DNA of 64,000 nucleotides from Winogradskya humida. Lineage in GTDB: Bacteria; Actinomycetota; Actinomycetes; Mycobacteriales; Micromonosporaceae. Under the pieces are notes generated by a model. The model did not search any database, was not told where the DNA came from, and worked only from the letters and a program-made list of their open reading frames with translations. A program made the translations under genes and the position numbers. This document shows, piece after piece, positions 42,205 through 51,169 of the stretch (positions are counted from its first letter, which is position 1; each line of letters begins with the position of its first letter). The stretch covers positions 21,660-85,659 of the forward strand of contig NZ_BOMN01000098.1 in NCBI RefSeq assembly GCF_016862215.1, in the 5' to 3' direction.

Positions 42205-43946
42205 CCCATCCCCTTTCCATCATCCTCAGTGTCACCCCCGTGCAGCGGGGCATCTTCGACCGCAGCAAGGCGACCCTGCCGAACGTCGGCGTGGTCTACT
42301 CGACCGCAGCCGGGCAGGTCGCGTACTTCGACGGGCGACCGCTGACCTGGTCGGAGCAGGCGTTCTCGCAGTACCGGACCCGCTACGACGTCGACCTCAG
42401 CGAACACCGGCGCACCGCGGAGCTGCGCAGCACCCCGCTGCCCTCACGGGGTGACTTCTACTTCTTCATCGCCACCGTGGACGTGACGTTCCGGGTCAGC
42501 GACCCGGCGGAAGTCGTGCGGCGCAACATCCGCGACCCGTTGCCCGTCGTGTACGGCCACCTGGCCAACAGGTTCCGGGTGATCACCCGCGGTTTCGACA
42601 TCGAGGAGTCCACCCAGGCGGAGACCGCGCTGCGCAACGCCTTCGACGGCGAGGTCGCCCTGCCGCAGGGCATCACCCTCACCGAGGTCCTGCCACGGCT
42701 GCTGCCCGACGAGGCAGCCAACCGGTATCTGCGGCAGAAGGCGGAGGCCGGGCGCTCGCTGCAGACGAACCAGGCGCTGCACGCGGTGAACGTTCAGCAG
42801 ACGTTGCAGCAGGGCGAGCTCGACCGGATGCTGCAGATCGGCCGGATCCAGGCGGCGCAGGCGGAGATGGCCGCGCTGGGCGGCGGCGGCGAGATGTCCG
42901 CGCGGCAGATGGTGATGCTCCACCTCGCCCGCAACCCGCACGACACGGAGAACGCACTGAACCTGTTGATGGCGCACGAGCAGGCGATGCTCGAACGCCA
43001 GGACGGGCAGAGCGCGCAGACCGCCGAGTTGTTCCGCTTCCTCGTCGAGAACGACCTGCTGCAGGCCGGGGATGTCGAGTCGCATCTGCCGTCGCTGATG
43101 CACCAGATGGGGCTGGCCGCCCCGCCCGCCGCGGTGAGGAGCACGGCGTGGACGCAGCCACCGCTCCTGCAGCGCGCCGATCCACCGGCGGCGGTCGGCC
43201 CGGCCGGGCAACCCGCGAAGCCCGAACCCGCGGTCGTGTACGAGCAGGACCCGGTCACCAAGGTGTGGCAGCCCTCCGACGGCGTCCAGCCCGTGTACCT
43301 GATGGTTGACGAGTCGGCGGGCGTCGGCCCGTACATCAGCGATCTGAGCAACGGCGTACACGCCCTGCACGACAAGCTGTTACGGGCCGCGGACGTCTCC
43401 CCCGCGATCCGGTTGTCGGTTCTCGGTTTCGCCGACCAGCTCGCGACCCGCACCAGGCTGGAAGCCGTGGTCTCCGGCAGCGAGTCACCCTGGTTCGCGG
43501 CCCGGGGCCCGGCCGATTACGCGCGCGCCTTCGAGATGCTGCTCGACCAGATCACCCCCGACATCGAGGAGCTCAAACAGCAGCAGCAGAAGGTGCTGCG
43601 ACCGGTGGTGTACCTGCTCAGCGGCAGCGACCCGGGTGACGACACCACCTGGGCCAGCCCGCACCGGCGCCTGATCGATCCGGCCGCCCACCGGTACGCC
43701 CCGCACATCGTGGCGACCGGCTTCGGCAGCGCCAGCGCGCGGCTGATCTCGACCCTCGCCACGCAGCCCGAACTCGGCTACGTCATGACCCCCGACACCG
43801 ACGTCCACCAGGCCATCCGGCAGTACTGGGAGTCGCTCGCCCAGACGATCCTCGACTCCGGCCGGGCCCTCATCGCGGGGCGCCCCGATCTCGAGCTCGC
43901 GCCCCGGCCGCCCTCCGGTTTCCGGCTCGCCCGGGAACTGGTCTGA
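42201..43946 (+). CDS. Band-7/SPFH-like domain fused to a vWA domain with altered MIDAS
   Basis: A 581-residue protein, GTGA-overlapping the previous gene. Residues about 60-170 resemble an SPFH/band-7 domain (DFYFFIATVDVTFRVSDPAEVVRRNIRDPLPVVYGHLANRFRVI). A long coiled region follows (about 170-330, Gln/Leu-rich). The C-terminal vWA fold (about 367-560) begins VYLMVDESAGVGPYISDLSNGV. The metal motif DxSxS reads DESAG, so the last Ser is gone, while the next protein in the operon keeps it. This suggests a structural partner of the TerY-like protein that does not coordinate metal in the usual way. No membrane span is visible. Confidence 0.65.
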   Translation: MTHPLSIILSVTPVQRGIFDRSKATLPNVGVVYSTAAGQVAYFDGRPLTWSEQAFSQYRTRYDVDLSEHRRTAELRSTPLPSRGDFYFFIATVDVTFRVSDPAEVVRRNIRDPLPVVYGHLANRFRVITRGFDIEESTQAETALRNAFDGEVALPQGITLTEVLPRLLPDEAANRYLRQKAEAGRSLQTNQALHAVNVQQTLQQGELDRMLQIGRIQAAQAEMAALGGGGEMSARQMVMLHLARNPHDTENALNLLMAHEQAMLERQDGQSAQTAELFRFLVENDLLQAGDVESHLPSLMHQMGLAAPPAAVRSTAWTQPPLLQRADPPAAVGPAGQPAKPEPAVVYEQDPVTKVWQPSDGVQPVYLMVDESAGVGPYISDLSNGVHALHDKLLRAADVSPAIRLSVLGFADQLATRTRLEAVVSGSESPWFAARGPADYARAFEMLLDQITPDIEELKQQQQKVLRPVVYLLSGSDPGDDTTWASPHRRLIDPAAHRYAPHIVATGFGSASARLISTLATQPELGYVMTPDTDVHQAIRQYWESLAQTILDSGRALIAGRPDLELAPRPPSGFRLARELV

Positions 43947-43971
43947 CGCATCCCGACAAAGAGAGGCTGAC

Positions 43972-44646
43972 ATGACCGGAACCAGGGGCAATCTGCTGCC
44001 GGTGTACGTGCTGGCGGACGAGTCCGGGTCGATGGGCCCGTACATCCAGGATCTGAACCGGGGGCTGGCCGCCCTGCACGAGGCCCTGCTCGGTGAGCCG
44101 ATGGCGGCGGCGAAGGTGCGGTTCTCCATCCTCGGTTTCGCCGACGACGTGCACGAGCGGCTGCGGCTCGCGGACCTGCGCCGCGAGAACGAACTGCCCG
44201 CCCTCTACGCCCGCGGCCGCACGAGTTACCACGCGGCGTTCACGACACTGCACCGGCGGATCCCCCAGGACGTTCAGGCCCTCAAGGCGGAGGGGTACGC
44301 CGTGCACCGCCCCGCCGTGTTCTTCCTCAGCGACGGCCAGCCGACCGACGAGAGCTGGCTCGACGCGTACGAGCTGCTCGTCGACCGCAACCGCACGCCC
44401 GGTGCGCCGAACATCATCGCGTGCGGCATCGGGCAGGTGGAGGCCGCCACGATCGTGCAGGTCGCCACGCAGCAGGAGTACGGCTTCGTCGCGATGGGCG
44501 GCGTGGATCTCGGCGCGGCGATCGCCCAGTTCTGCACCGCGCTCACGAAGAGCATCGTCGAGTCGGGCCGCGCGCTCGGGTCCGCGCAGCCGGAGCTCGT
44601 CGTGCAGCAGCCGGCCGGTTTCCGCATGGCGATCGATGTGGTCTGA
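43972..44646 (+). CDS. TerY-like vWA protein
   Basis: A 224-residue stand-alone vWA domain with complete MIDAS: DESGS (16-20), Thr84 in GRTSYHAAF and Asp121 in FFLSDGQPTD. The sequence LLPVYVLADESGSMGPYIQDLNRGL is typical of TerY proteins. In TerY-P systems a TerY vWA protein, a PP2C phosphatase and a kinase are encoded together; the next two genes are exactly those, in that order. Start ATG 43972, 25 bases after the previous stop, with AAAGAGAGG ahead of it. Confidence 0.88.
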   Translation: MTGTRGNLLPVYVLADESGSMGPYIQDLNRGLAALHEALLGEPMAAAKVRFSILGFADDVHERLRLADLRRENELPALYARGRTSYHAAFTTLHRRIPQDVQALKAEGYAVHRPAVFFLSDGQPTDESWLDAYELLVDRNRTPGAPNIIACGIGQVEAATIVQVATQQEYGFVAMGGVDLGAAIAQFCTALTKSIVESGRALGSAQPELVVQQPAGFRMAIDVV

Positions 44647-44647
44647 G

Positions 44648-45637
44648 GTGACCGCCGACCCGTTTCCCGCCGAGGACTGGCCGTCCGCGGACGAGGCCCG
44701 GCACGCCGCCACGAACGGCACCGTCTACCGGGCGGAGAGCGTGCACGCGCCACGACGGGCGCGGAAGCTGATCTGGGAGGCTCGCGAGATCGGCGTACCC
44801 ATCACCGATTTTGAACCGAAACCGGCGGACTCCGCGTCCTACCGCCCGGACTCGATCGCGGACGGATGGTCGACCGACCACTTCACGGTCAGGGTCGCGT
44901 CGGTGCGCGGCTACACCCACCGTTTCCGGGGTACGCCGCGACAGGACGACGTCGCGGTCAGCCATCACCAGCCGACCGGTGCCGTGGTGTTCGCGGTCGC
45001 CGACGGCGTGTCCGCGGCGCCCCACTCGCACATCGGGGCGACCTCGGCCTGCCGCGCGGCGGTCACGCAGATCCTCGCCGACCTGACCCAGGGCACGCCG
45101 GTGGACTGGCAGAACGTCGTGCGCCAGACCGCGTGGCAGCTGATCGAGCAGGCCCGCGCCGTGCTGGGCGTCCCGGCGCTCGATCCGGAGGAGGCGGAGC
45201 GCGAGGTCGCCACGACGCTGGTCGCCGGTCTGGTCCTGCCGACGCGCTCCGGCCCGATGGCGAAGATGATCCAGGTGGGTGACAGCAGTGCGTGGATTCT
45301 GCACGGCCGCTCGTACAGGTGCCTGCTCGACGCGAAGTTCTCCGCCGACGACGAGGTCTTCAGCTCGGCGGTGACGGCGCTGCCGCGGGTGCCGCACGTG
45401 ACGCCGCGTGGCGGCCCGCTGGATCCCGGCGGGGTGCTTCTGGTGGGCACCGACGGCTTCGGTGATCCGCTCGGTGACGGGAGCGGCGACGTCGGCACCT
45501 ACTTCGCCGCCGCGCTGCGCCGGCCGAGTCCCCCGCTGTCGTTCGCCTACGACCTGGATTTCTCCCGGGAGACGTTCGACGACGACCGGACCCTGCTGGC
45601 GATCTGGCCGCGGGACGACGCCGAGCAACCGCGATGA
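44648..45637 (+). CDS. PP2C-family Ser/Thr phosphatase of a TerY-P-type triad
   Basis: A phosphatase of about 329 residues. Metal-binding and core motifs are present: RQDDVAVSHH, FAVADGVSAAPHSHIGA, KMIQVGDSSAWIL, LLVGTDGFGDPLGDG and DDRTLLAIW. It has an N-terminal extension of about 90 residues before the catalytic domain. The start is taken as the GTG at 44648, just after the TerY stop; an ATG at 44636 overlapping TerY is equally possible. The stop overlaps the kinase ATG (ATGA), so phosphatase and kinase are made together and probably oppose each other. Confidence 0.88.
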   Translation: MTADPFPAEDWPSADEARHAATNGTVYRAESVHAPRRARKLIWEAREIGVPITDFEPKPADSASYRPDSIADGWSTDHFTVRVASVRGYTHRFRGTPRQDDVAVSHHQPTGAVVFAVADGVSAAPHSHIGATSACRAAVTQILADLTQGTPVDWQNVVRQTAWQLIEQARAVLGVPALDPEEAEREVATTLVAGLVLPTRSGPMAKMIQVGDSSAWILHGRSYRCLLDAKFSADDEVFSSAVTALPRVPHVTPRGGPLDPGGVLLVGTDGFGDPLGDGSGDVGTYFAAALRRPSPPLSFAYDLDFSRETFDDDRTLLAIWPRDDAEQPR

Positions 45638-47169
45638 CCAGCACCGTCGAGGGCCTCGACCGGGCGGCGCTGCGCGATCTGAAGGAGATCGGCAAGGGCG
45701 GTCAGGGCCGGGTCTGGGCCACGGACGCGGTCCGGATCAACCAGGCCTGGCCCGCGGTCTACAAGGAGTACGAGGGTGAGGTCATCGCCGGGCTCGACGC
45801 CACCCAGTTGAGCCGGATGGTGTCCTTCGTGGAGGAGCTGGCGCCGGAGGACGGGCGCTGGCTCTGCCACCAGGCGGCGTGGCCGGCCGCGGTTGTGTGG
45901 CACGACGGCCTGGTCCGCGGTTTCCTGATGCGGCGCATCCCCTCCGACTTCGAGCTGCTGCTCCCCCCAAGGGACGGCGCCCGGCAGCGCCGCCCGGCGG
46001 GGCTGCAGTTCCTGCTCAACCCGGACGACTATCTGGCCAAGATGGCGATCCCGGTCGACGACCGCAAACGGTTGCTGCTGCTGGCGGCGCTGGCGGAGAC
46101 CCTGGCCCGCTTCCACGCGCTCGAGGTCGTCGTCGGGGACCTGTCGCCGAACAACCTGCTGTTCCACCTCGCCGAGGAACCGGCATGCTTCTTCCTCGAC
46201 TGCGACGCCATGCGGTTGCGCGGCGACTCGGTGCTCGATCAGGCCGAGACCCCGGACTGGGAGGTCCCGGCGCCGGAGCCGCTGGCCACGCCGGCCTCGG
46301 ACGCGTACAAATTCGGGCTGCTGGCGATCCGGCTGTTCGCCCGCGACCAGTCCGCCCGCGACCCGGCGGCGCTGACCGCGATCTCACCGGACCTGGGTGA
46401 GCTCGCACAGCGCAGCCAGTCGCTGGTCCCCGCGGAACGGCCGGCCCCCGCCGACTGGCTCCCGGCGTTGCGGGCGGCCGCGACCCCGGGCCTGACAACA
46501 GGGGTCCCGGTACGCACCCTGCCCCCTGCTCCGGCTCCGCTCCTCCCGCCGCCCCCTGCCGCGCCGCCGAAACGCCGGCTCAAGCTAGCCATGGCGTTCG
46601 CGCTGGTGATCCTCGCGTCGGTGGGCGTCACCGTGGCATTGGTCGGCCAGGACCACGAGCGCCCGGCGGCACTCCCGACGGCCGCCGAGACGACTTTCAC
46701 GACGCCTGAGACTGCGGAAACGACCTACGTTCCGGAGCCCGTCGTGACGGCAGCGGCGAGCGGCATCGTCTCCTACGACGCGGTTTCCGGCGACCCGGAG
46801 GGCGTGGCCGTGGCACAGACGTTCGCCCAGTACTTCGAGGCGATCAACGTCCGGGACTGGCCCGCCGCACTGGCGTTCTACGACCCCGCCGGCGTCGTGG
46901 ACCCCGGCTCGACCAAGCAGCGCAACGCGTTCATCGACTCCATGTCGACCACCACCGACCGCGAAGCCACTGTGGACTCCGTCGTCCCGGCCGGCGGCGA
47001 GACCCTGGCCGCGGTCCGGTTCATCAGCGAACAGGAGGCCGGTTATGGCCCGAAACCTGACACCGAGCAGACCTGCACCCAATGGTCCATCACCTACCGC
47101 CTCACCGGCTCCGCCGCGGCGGGCTACCGGATCCTGCGAGCCAGAGAAGCCCAGCACCAGGCATGCTGA
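45634..47169 (+). CDS. Membrane-anchored atypical Ser/Thr kinase with extracytoplasmic NTF2-like domain
   Basis: A 511-residue protein. The kinase domain has the glycine loop GKGGQGRVW (20-28), Lys44 in VYKEY, a catalytic loop VVVGDLSPNN (Asp169) in place of HRD, and LDCDAMRLRG in place of DFG; this is the TerY-P/helical-kinase style. A Pro-rich linker and one membrane helix follow (about 326-346). The outer domain (about 385-511) resembles NTF2-like folds (FAQYFEAINVRDWPAALAFYDPAGVVDPG). It therefore could sense the cell surface and signal inwards. A second kinase with nearly identical catalytic motifs is encoded at 47857 on the other strand. Confidence 0.88.
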   Translation: MTSTVEGLDRAALRDLKEIGKGGQGRVWATDAVRINQAWPAVYKEYEGEVIAGLDATQLSRMVSFVEELAPEDGRWLCHQAAWPAAVVWHDGLVRGFLMRRIPSDFELLLPPRDGARQRRPAGLQFLLNPDDYLAKMAIPVDDRKRLLLLAALAETLARFHALEVVVGDLSPNNLLFHLAEEPACFFLDCDAMRLRGDSVLDQAETPDWEVPAPEPLATPASDAYKFGLLAIRLFARDQSARDPAALTAISPDLGELAQRSQSLVPAERPAPADWLPALRAAATPGLTTGVPVRTLPPAPAPLLPPPPAAPPKRRLKLAMAFALVILASVGVTVALVGQDHERPAALPTAAETTFTTPETAETTYVPEPVVTAAASGIVSYDAVSGDPEGVAVAQTFAQYFEAINVRDWPAALAFYDPAGVVDPGSTKQRNAFIDSMSTTTDREATVDSVVPAGGETLAAVRFISEQEAGYGPKPDTEQTCTQWSITYRLTGSAAAGYRILRAREAQHQAC

Positions 47170-47173
47170 GCGG

Positions 47174-47860
47174 ATGACACCCGGTCACCCGGCAGAACCC
47201 TTCTGGTACGCCCTGACCGACCAGCACCGCGCCGAGCTCCGCGAGATGGGCACCCGCAACGACTACCACCCGGAGACCGTCGTCATCCGCGAGGGCGAAC
47301 GGACCGACTTCGCCTTCGTCGTGATGGACGGCTGCGTGAAGATCTCCGCCACCGGCCGCCACGGCTACCAGACCATCCTCGGCCTCCGCGACGCCGGCGA
47401 ACTCGTGGGCGAACTCGCCGGCCTCGACGGCGGCCGCCGATCCGCCACGGTCTCGGCCCTCAGCGCGGTGGAGGGCCTCCTGCTGCCCGCCGACCGCTTC
47501 ACCCCGTTCCTGCGCCGCCACCCCACGGCCGCGGCGATCCTGCACCGAACAGTCTCCATGCGGCTCCGCGAGGCGGACCGCTACCGCTCGGCGGCCGGCT
47601 CGGAGGCGGTCCCACAGCGCTTCGCCGCCCTCCTGCTCCACCTCGCCAAACGCTACGGCCTGCAGGTCGACGGCGGCGGCGTCCTGATCGACCTACCGTT
47701 GTCACAGGAGGACCTGGCCGGCCTGATCCTCACCTCAAAACGCACCCTCGGCCGCATCCTGGAAGGCTGGCGAACAGACGGCATCATCGTCACGGGCCGC
47801 CGCACGATGCTCCTGCACTCGCTGGACGCGCTCCGCACCATCGCCCGCAACAACCCCTAG
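47174..47860 (+). CDS. Crp/Fnr-family cyclic-nucleotide-binding-type regulator
   Basis: A 228-residue regulator 4 bases after the kinase stop. The cNMP-binding beta-barrel (VVIREGERTDFAFVVMDGCVKISATGRHGYQTILGLRDAGELVGELAGLDGGRRSATVSAL, about 27-90) includes the phosphate-cassette position GELAGLDGGRRSATV, with the Arg in RRSATV matching the cAMP-contacting Arg of Crp. The winged helix (LSQEDLAGLILTSKRTLGRILEGWRTDGII) is complete. The ATG at 47174 fits the domain. As the last gene of an operon that starts with a cyclase-like gene, it is a plausible receptor of that signal. Its stop shares CTAG with the convergent kinase stop. Confidence 0.85.
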   Translation: MTPGHPAEPFWYALTDQHRAELREMGTRNDYHPETVVIREGERTDFAFVVMDGCVKISATGRHGYQTILGLRDAGELVGELAGLDGGRRSATVSALSAVEGLLLPADRFTPFLRRHPTAAAILHRTVSMRLREADRYRSAAGSEAVPQRFAALLLHLAKRYGLQVDGGGVLIDLPLSQEDLAGLILTSKRTLGRILEGWRTDGIIVTGRRTMLLHSLDALRTIARNNP

Positions 47861-49359
47861 ATCTGCAGATAGGTCCGGTTGGGATACCCATACTGCCGGG
47901 CGATCGGGTTCCACAGCTCCGCGACACGCTTCTTCGCCGCGGTGGCCTTCTTCGACTCGGCATCCCCCTCGGCCCGGTCGGCACCCTTCATCACCGCGGA
48001 CCCGCAGCCCCTGTCATCAGCCTCGGCCGCCCACCGCGCGTACGCGTCATCCGCGGCCTGTGAATGGCTCAGCGCACTCAGCAGCTCAGACTTGAGCTCA
48101 ACGCCCCCGGGCAGCAACCCGGCCTGCAACGCACCCGCGCGCTCCAGCGCAGCCCCGCGAGCAGTCGCCGCGCCACGCAGATCGGACGCAGCGGCCGACA
48201 GCTTCCGGCACTCCTTGACGTCAGTCACCGCAGCAATGACCCGCTCCCGGTCACGCCCCGACCCAGCAAGCAACTGCGTAAAGCCGTTCGCCTGCTCAGC
48301 AGCGGTCTGCTCGGTGGTGTTGCTGCGCATCGTGTCGAGGGCGGCGCGCACGAACCCGGCGCAGGAGGACACCTGCGGTGCGCAGAACGCGAGCAGCGTG
48401 AGGAGCAGCGCGTACCGGATGATTTTTCCCGGCCGCATGCCCCGCACCCGCCGCCCGGTCCAGCGCCCCGCCGACCGCGCAGCACGGGCGGCCGGTCCCG
48501 GGCCGGCAGGAACCACGGGCTGCGCGGGAACCCGCAAGGCCTCCAATGCCCGGCACCAGTCCCGCATGGGCGGACGGCTTGCCGGGCCGCCCGCCAGGCT
48601 CCGGACGGTGAGGGCGTGCACGGCAATTCCGGCGCGGCGCACGGCGGTGGTGTCGGTGGTGCTCTGGTCACCGGCGAACAGCCGCGCGCACAGCAGGCCG
48701 AACTTGTAGACGTCCGAGGCCGGCGTCGCCTGCGGTTCGCCCGGCAGCGTCTCCCAGTCCGGGGTGTCCGCCTGTGCGAGCACCGTCGCGCCCCGCAGCC
48801 GCATCGCGTCGCAGTCGATGAAGAAACACCGTGGACGCCCGGCCAGGCTGAAGAACAGGTTGTTGGGTGACAGGTCACCGACCACCACCCCGAGGCGGTG
48901 GAACGTCTCCAATGTCTCTGCGATGTCCCGCAGGATCTCCAGGCGGAGCCGGTCATCGACAGCCAGCTCACGGGCCGCGAGGAAGGCATCGTCGTTGAGC
49001 AGCAACTGCACCTGGGCGAGCTTCATCCGGTGGCCGCTAGGGAAACGCATCCGGACCTGGAAACGCGGCGGGACGCAGGGCATCGTGAAACCGACGACCC
49101 GGCCGTCACGCACGACCACCGCCGTCGGCCAGGCGGCTCGCTCCCCCACCAGGGCGGCGTCACGCGGCGGCACCGCGGCGAGAAACCGGACCATCCCGGT
49201 CAGGGCCTGCTCGTTGAGTTCCGCCAGGTGCAGGGCCGCATATTCCTTGTACGCCCACGGCGGCGCCCCCGGCACCAGATAGACGGTCCCCTGCCCACCC
49301 GATCCGAGCGTCGTCGCCAGCGTCCCGAGCGTCTCCCTGGCGATCCGGTCAGCCGGCAT
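47857..49359 (-). CDS. Second membrane kinase, paralogous to the one at 45634
   Basis: A 500-residue kinase: GSGGQGTVYL (glycine loop), YKEYAALHLAE (Lys), VVVGDLSPNNLFFSL (catalytic loop) and FFIDCDAMRLRGATVLAQADTPDWE. About 300 N-terminal residues align by eye with the other kinase, including ATPASDVYKFGLLCARLFAGDQS. A single membrane helix (about 318-340, RYALLLTLLAFCAPQVSS) leads to an extracytoplasmic helical part with Cys in KECRKLS and DRGCGSAV, different from the NTF2-like domain of its paralogue. It starts inside the end of the upstream gene (11-bp overlap). It is the last gene of the minus-strand operon. Confidence 0.87.
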   Translation of the reverse strand: MPADRIARETLGTLATTLGSGGQGTVYLVPGAPPWAYKEYAALHLAELNEQALTGMVRFLAAVPPRDAALVGERAAWPTAVVVRDGRVVGFTMPCVPPRFQVRMRFPSGHRMKLAQVQLLLNDDAFLAARELAVDDRLRLEILRDIAETLETFHRLGVVVGDLSPNNLFFSLAGRPRCFFIDCDAMRLRGATVLAQADTPDWETLPGEPQATPASDVYKFGLLCARLFAGDQSTTDTTAVRRAGIAVHALTVRSLAGGPASRPPMRDWCRALEALRVPAQPVVPAGPGPAARAARSAGRWTGRRVRGMRPGKIIRYALLLTLLAFCAPQVSSCAGFVRAALDTMRSNTTEQTAAEQANGFTQLLAGSGRDRERVIAAVTDVKECRKLSAAASDLRGAATARGAALERAGALQAGLLPGGVELKSELLSALSHSQAADDAYARWAAEADDRGCGSAVMKGADRAEGDAESKKATAAKKRVAELWNPIARQYGYPNRTYLQI

Positions 49360-51169
49360 GTCGCTCCCCTCGGATCAGAACCCACGCCGGTTCGGCGCCC
49401 GGCAGCGGCACGAACGCGTCCCGTTCGACCTGCCGGTAGTTCTGACGGACAACCACGTCGTGGAAGGTCCGCGACGCGACATACACCAGCGCGCGGGTGT
49501 CGTCTGCCATCAGTCCGGCACGGGTGGCGGGGTCGTTCATCAGCCGGACGGCCTCGTCGACGGGTTCGCCGAGCCATCCCTGGTCGTCGCGGTGGCACAG
49601 CCCGAGCGCCACGGCGACCCGCAACCGCATCCGGTGCCGCTCCTGGTATTTCCTGGCGTGGTTGCCGAGCTCCCATTCGAGGTCGCGGATGAGCGGACCG
49701 GCCAGCAGGATCCCGCTGCCGCCGCCCGACGGCACCAGCAGCACCACACTGTCGCCGCGATCCAGCCGCTCGATCGTGTCCCAGTCCAGCCGCGCGGAGC
49801 GGCACGCGTCCTCGAGGATCCGGTAGAGGTCCGCGCGCAGGTTCATCCGCTCGGGGTTCGTCCGGCCGGCGGATTCCTGCAGGCCGGCCGCGACGACGTA
49901 GACGAGGTCCCCGCCGGCCGGCTCCTCCGCGCCCAGCGAACGTTCGACGTCCACGACGAGTTCGGCCGCGGCGGCGTCGACGGAGCGTTCCATAAACCGC
50001 AGGGTGGTGGCGTTCAGCCGGTCGGCGACGGCCGCGGCGACCGCCGACCCCAGCTCCTGAACCAGTGCCGGTGACTCGGTGAGAAGCCGGTCACGGACCT
50101 GGCGATCCGGCTCGGCGGGTGGCGCGGTGGTCGTTGCCAGCGCGTCGATCCGGTCACGCAACATGCGCAGCTCCGCCGTCCGCGCGGGCGGCTCGGGCGA
50201 GGCCTCCGCGACGATCACCGCGTACCGGAGCTGGCCGAGCACCGTCTGCCGGCGGCTGAGGGCGGTCTCGATCGCCGGGCGGACGAGCCGGGGGAAGCCG
50301 TCCGGGTCGACGACCCCGGCGACCGGGAGCACGGCGCGTTCCAGCACATAGGCGTCCAGCACGGCGTCGAGCGCGTCCCAGGCGTTCAGCCACGCCGGTT
50401 CGGTGATCGGTGGCGCGGCCCTTTCCAGGATCGCGACGAGGCGGGCCCACGCGTACGCCGCCTCGATCCTGGGCTGCCGCCACCGGGGTACGTGACTGTT
50501 CCGCAATGCCCCGGCCTGCCGGCCCAACTCGTCACTCACGACTTCCCGCGCGGAACGCACCCCGGCGGGATCGCCGTGGAAGAAGGCCAGCACCGCGTCC
50601 AGACCGGCCCCGTAGAGCGCCCCGTCCTCGGATTCCGCGAACGTGCGCCGCGCCTCGGCCAGCGCCGGTTCCGGGTCGCCCGCACGGGCCACGGTCACCT
50701 GGCGAAGCTGGTCGAGGCCGCACTCGTACGCCGCCGCGTCAGCAGCCTCCGGCACGCCGCGCAGCGCGGTGAGCGTGGCACGCAGATCCTGGCCGATCGT
50801 GCGGTCGAGCCCCCACACATCAAGAGCGGCGCCGACGAGCCGGGGAAGGCGCTCGGCATAGTCCGGGTCGAGGTCGGTCACCCTGTCCGGGGTCAGGAGC
50901 GTCAACGTGCGCAACGCCTTGCCGTGCCCCGCGACGGCTAGACGGAGCGCACCCTCGGCGAAGGCCGTCGCGAGGATCGGGTTCGTCGCGACGCACAGGT
51001 CATGTCCACGGAGAAGACAAGAATGCAACCGCGCACCGTACGCCCGGACGAAAGCACCCGACCCCAGCAACACATCGGTCGTGTCGAGCAGCTCGAGCAT
51101 GCTCCGTTGCCCGGCGATTCCCTCCAGGACCTCGGTGACCCCGTCCTCGTCGAGTTCGTCCGGAGTCAC
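49349..51169 (-). CDS. Large helical protein ending in a degenerate cyclase-like domain
   Basis: A 606-residue protein with start GTG 51169 (GTGA overlap with the ABC ATPase stop). The first 420 residues are helical and unrecognised (MTPDELDEDGVTEVLEGIAGQRSMLELLDTTDVLLGSGAFVRAYG). The last 180 or so repeat the fold of the protein at 39131: RLDRGDSVVLLVP and GWLGEPVDEAVRLMND align with KLDRGDGILMLVP and GWVGEAINTAARLVDA. The first metal Asp is absent (VYVVAAGLQESAG), and the transition-state Asn is Asp, so catalysis is unlikely; a nucleotide-sensing or partner-binding role is inferred. In position it is the third component of an ABC ATPase module. Confidence 0.65.
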   Translation of the reverse strand: MTPDELDEDGVTEVLEGIAGQRSMLELLDTTDVLLGSGAFVRAYGARLHSCLLRGHDLCVATNPILATAFAEGALRLAVAGHGKALRTLTLLTPDRVTDLDPDYAERLPRLVGAALDVWGLDRTIGQDLRATLTALRGVPEAADAAAYECGLDQLRQVTVARAGDPEPALAEARRTFAESEDGALYGAGLDAVLAFFHGDPAGVRSAREVVSDELGRQAGALRNSHVPRWRQPRIEAAYAWARLVAILERAAPPITEPAWLNAWDALDAVLDAYVLERAVLPVAGVVDPDGFPRLVRPAIETALSRRQTVLGQLRYAVIVAEASPEPPARTAELRMLRDRIDALATTTAPPAEPDRQVRDRLLTESPALVQELGSAVAAAVADRLNATTLRFMERSVDAAAAELVVDVERSLGAEEPAGGDLVYVVAAGLQESAGRTNPERMNLRADLYRILEDACRSARLDWDTIERLDRGDSVVLLVPSGGGSGILLAGPLIRDLEWELGNHARKYQERHRMRLRVAVALGLCHRDDQGWLGEPVDEAVRLMNDPATRAGLMADDTRALVYVASRTFHDVVVRQNYRQVERDAFVPLPGAEPAWVLIRGERHAG

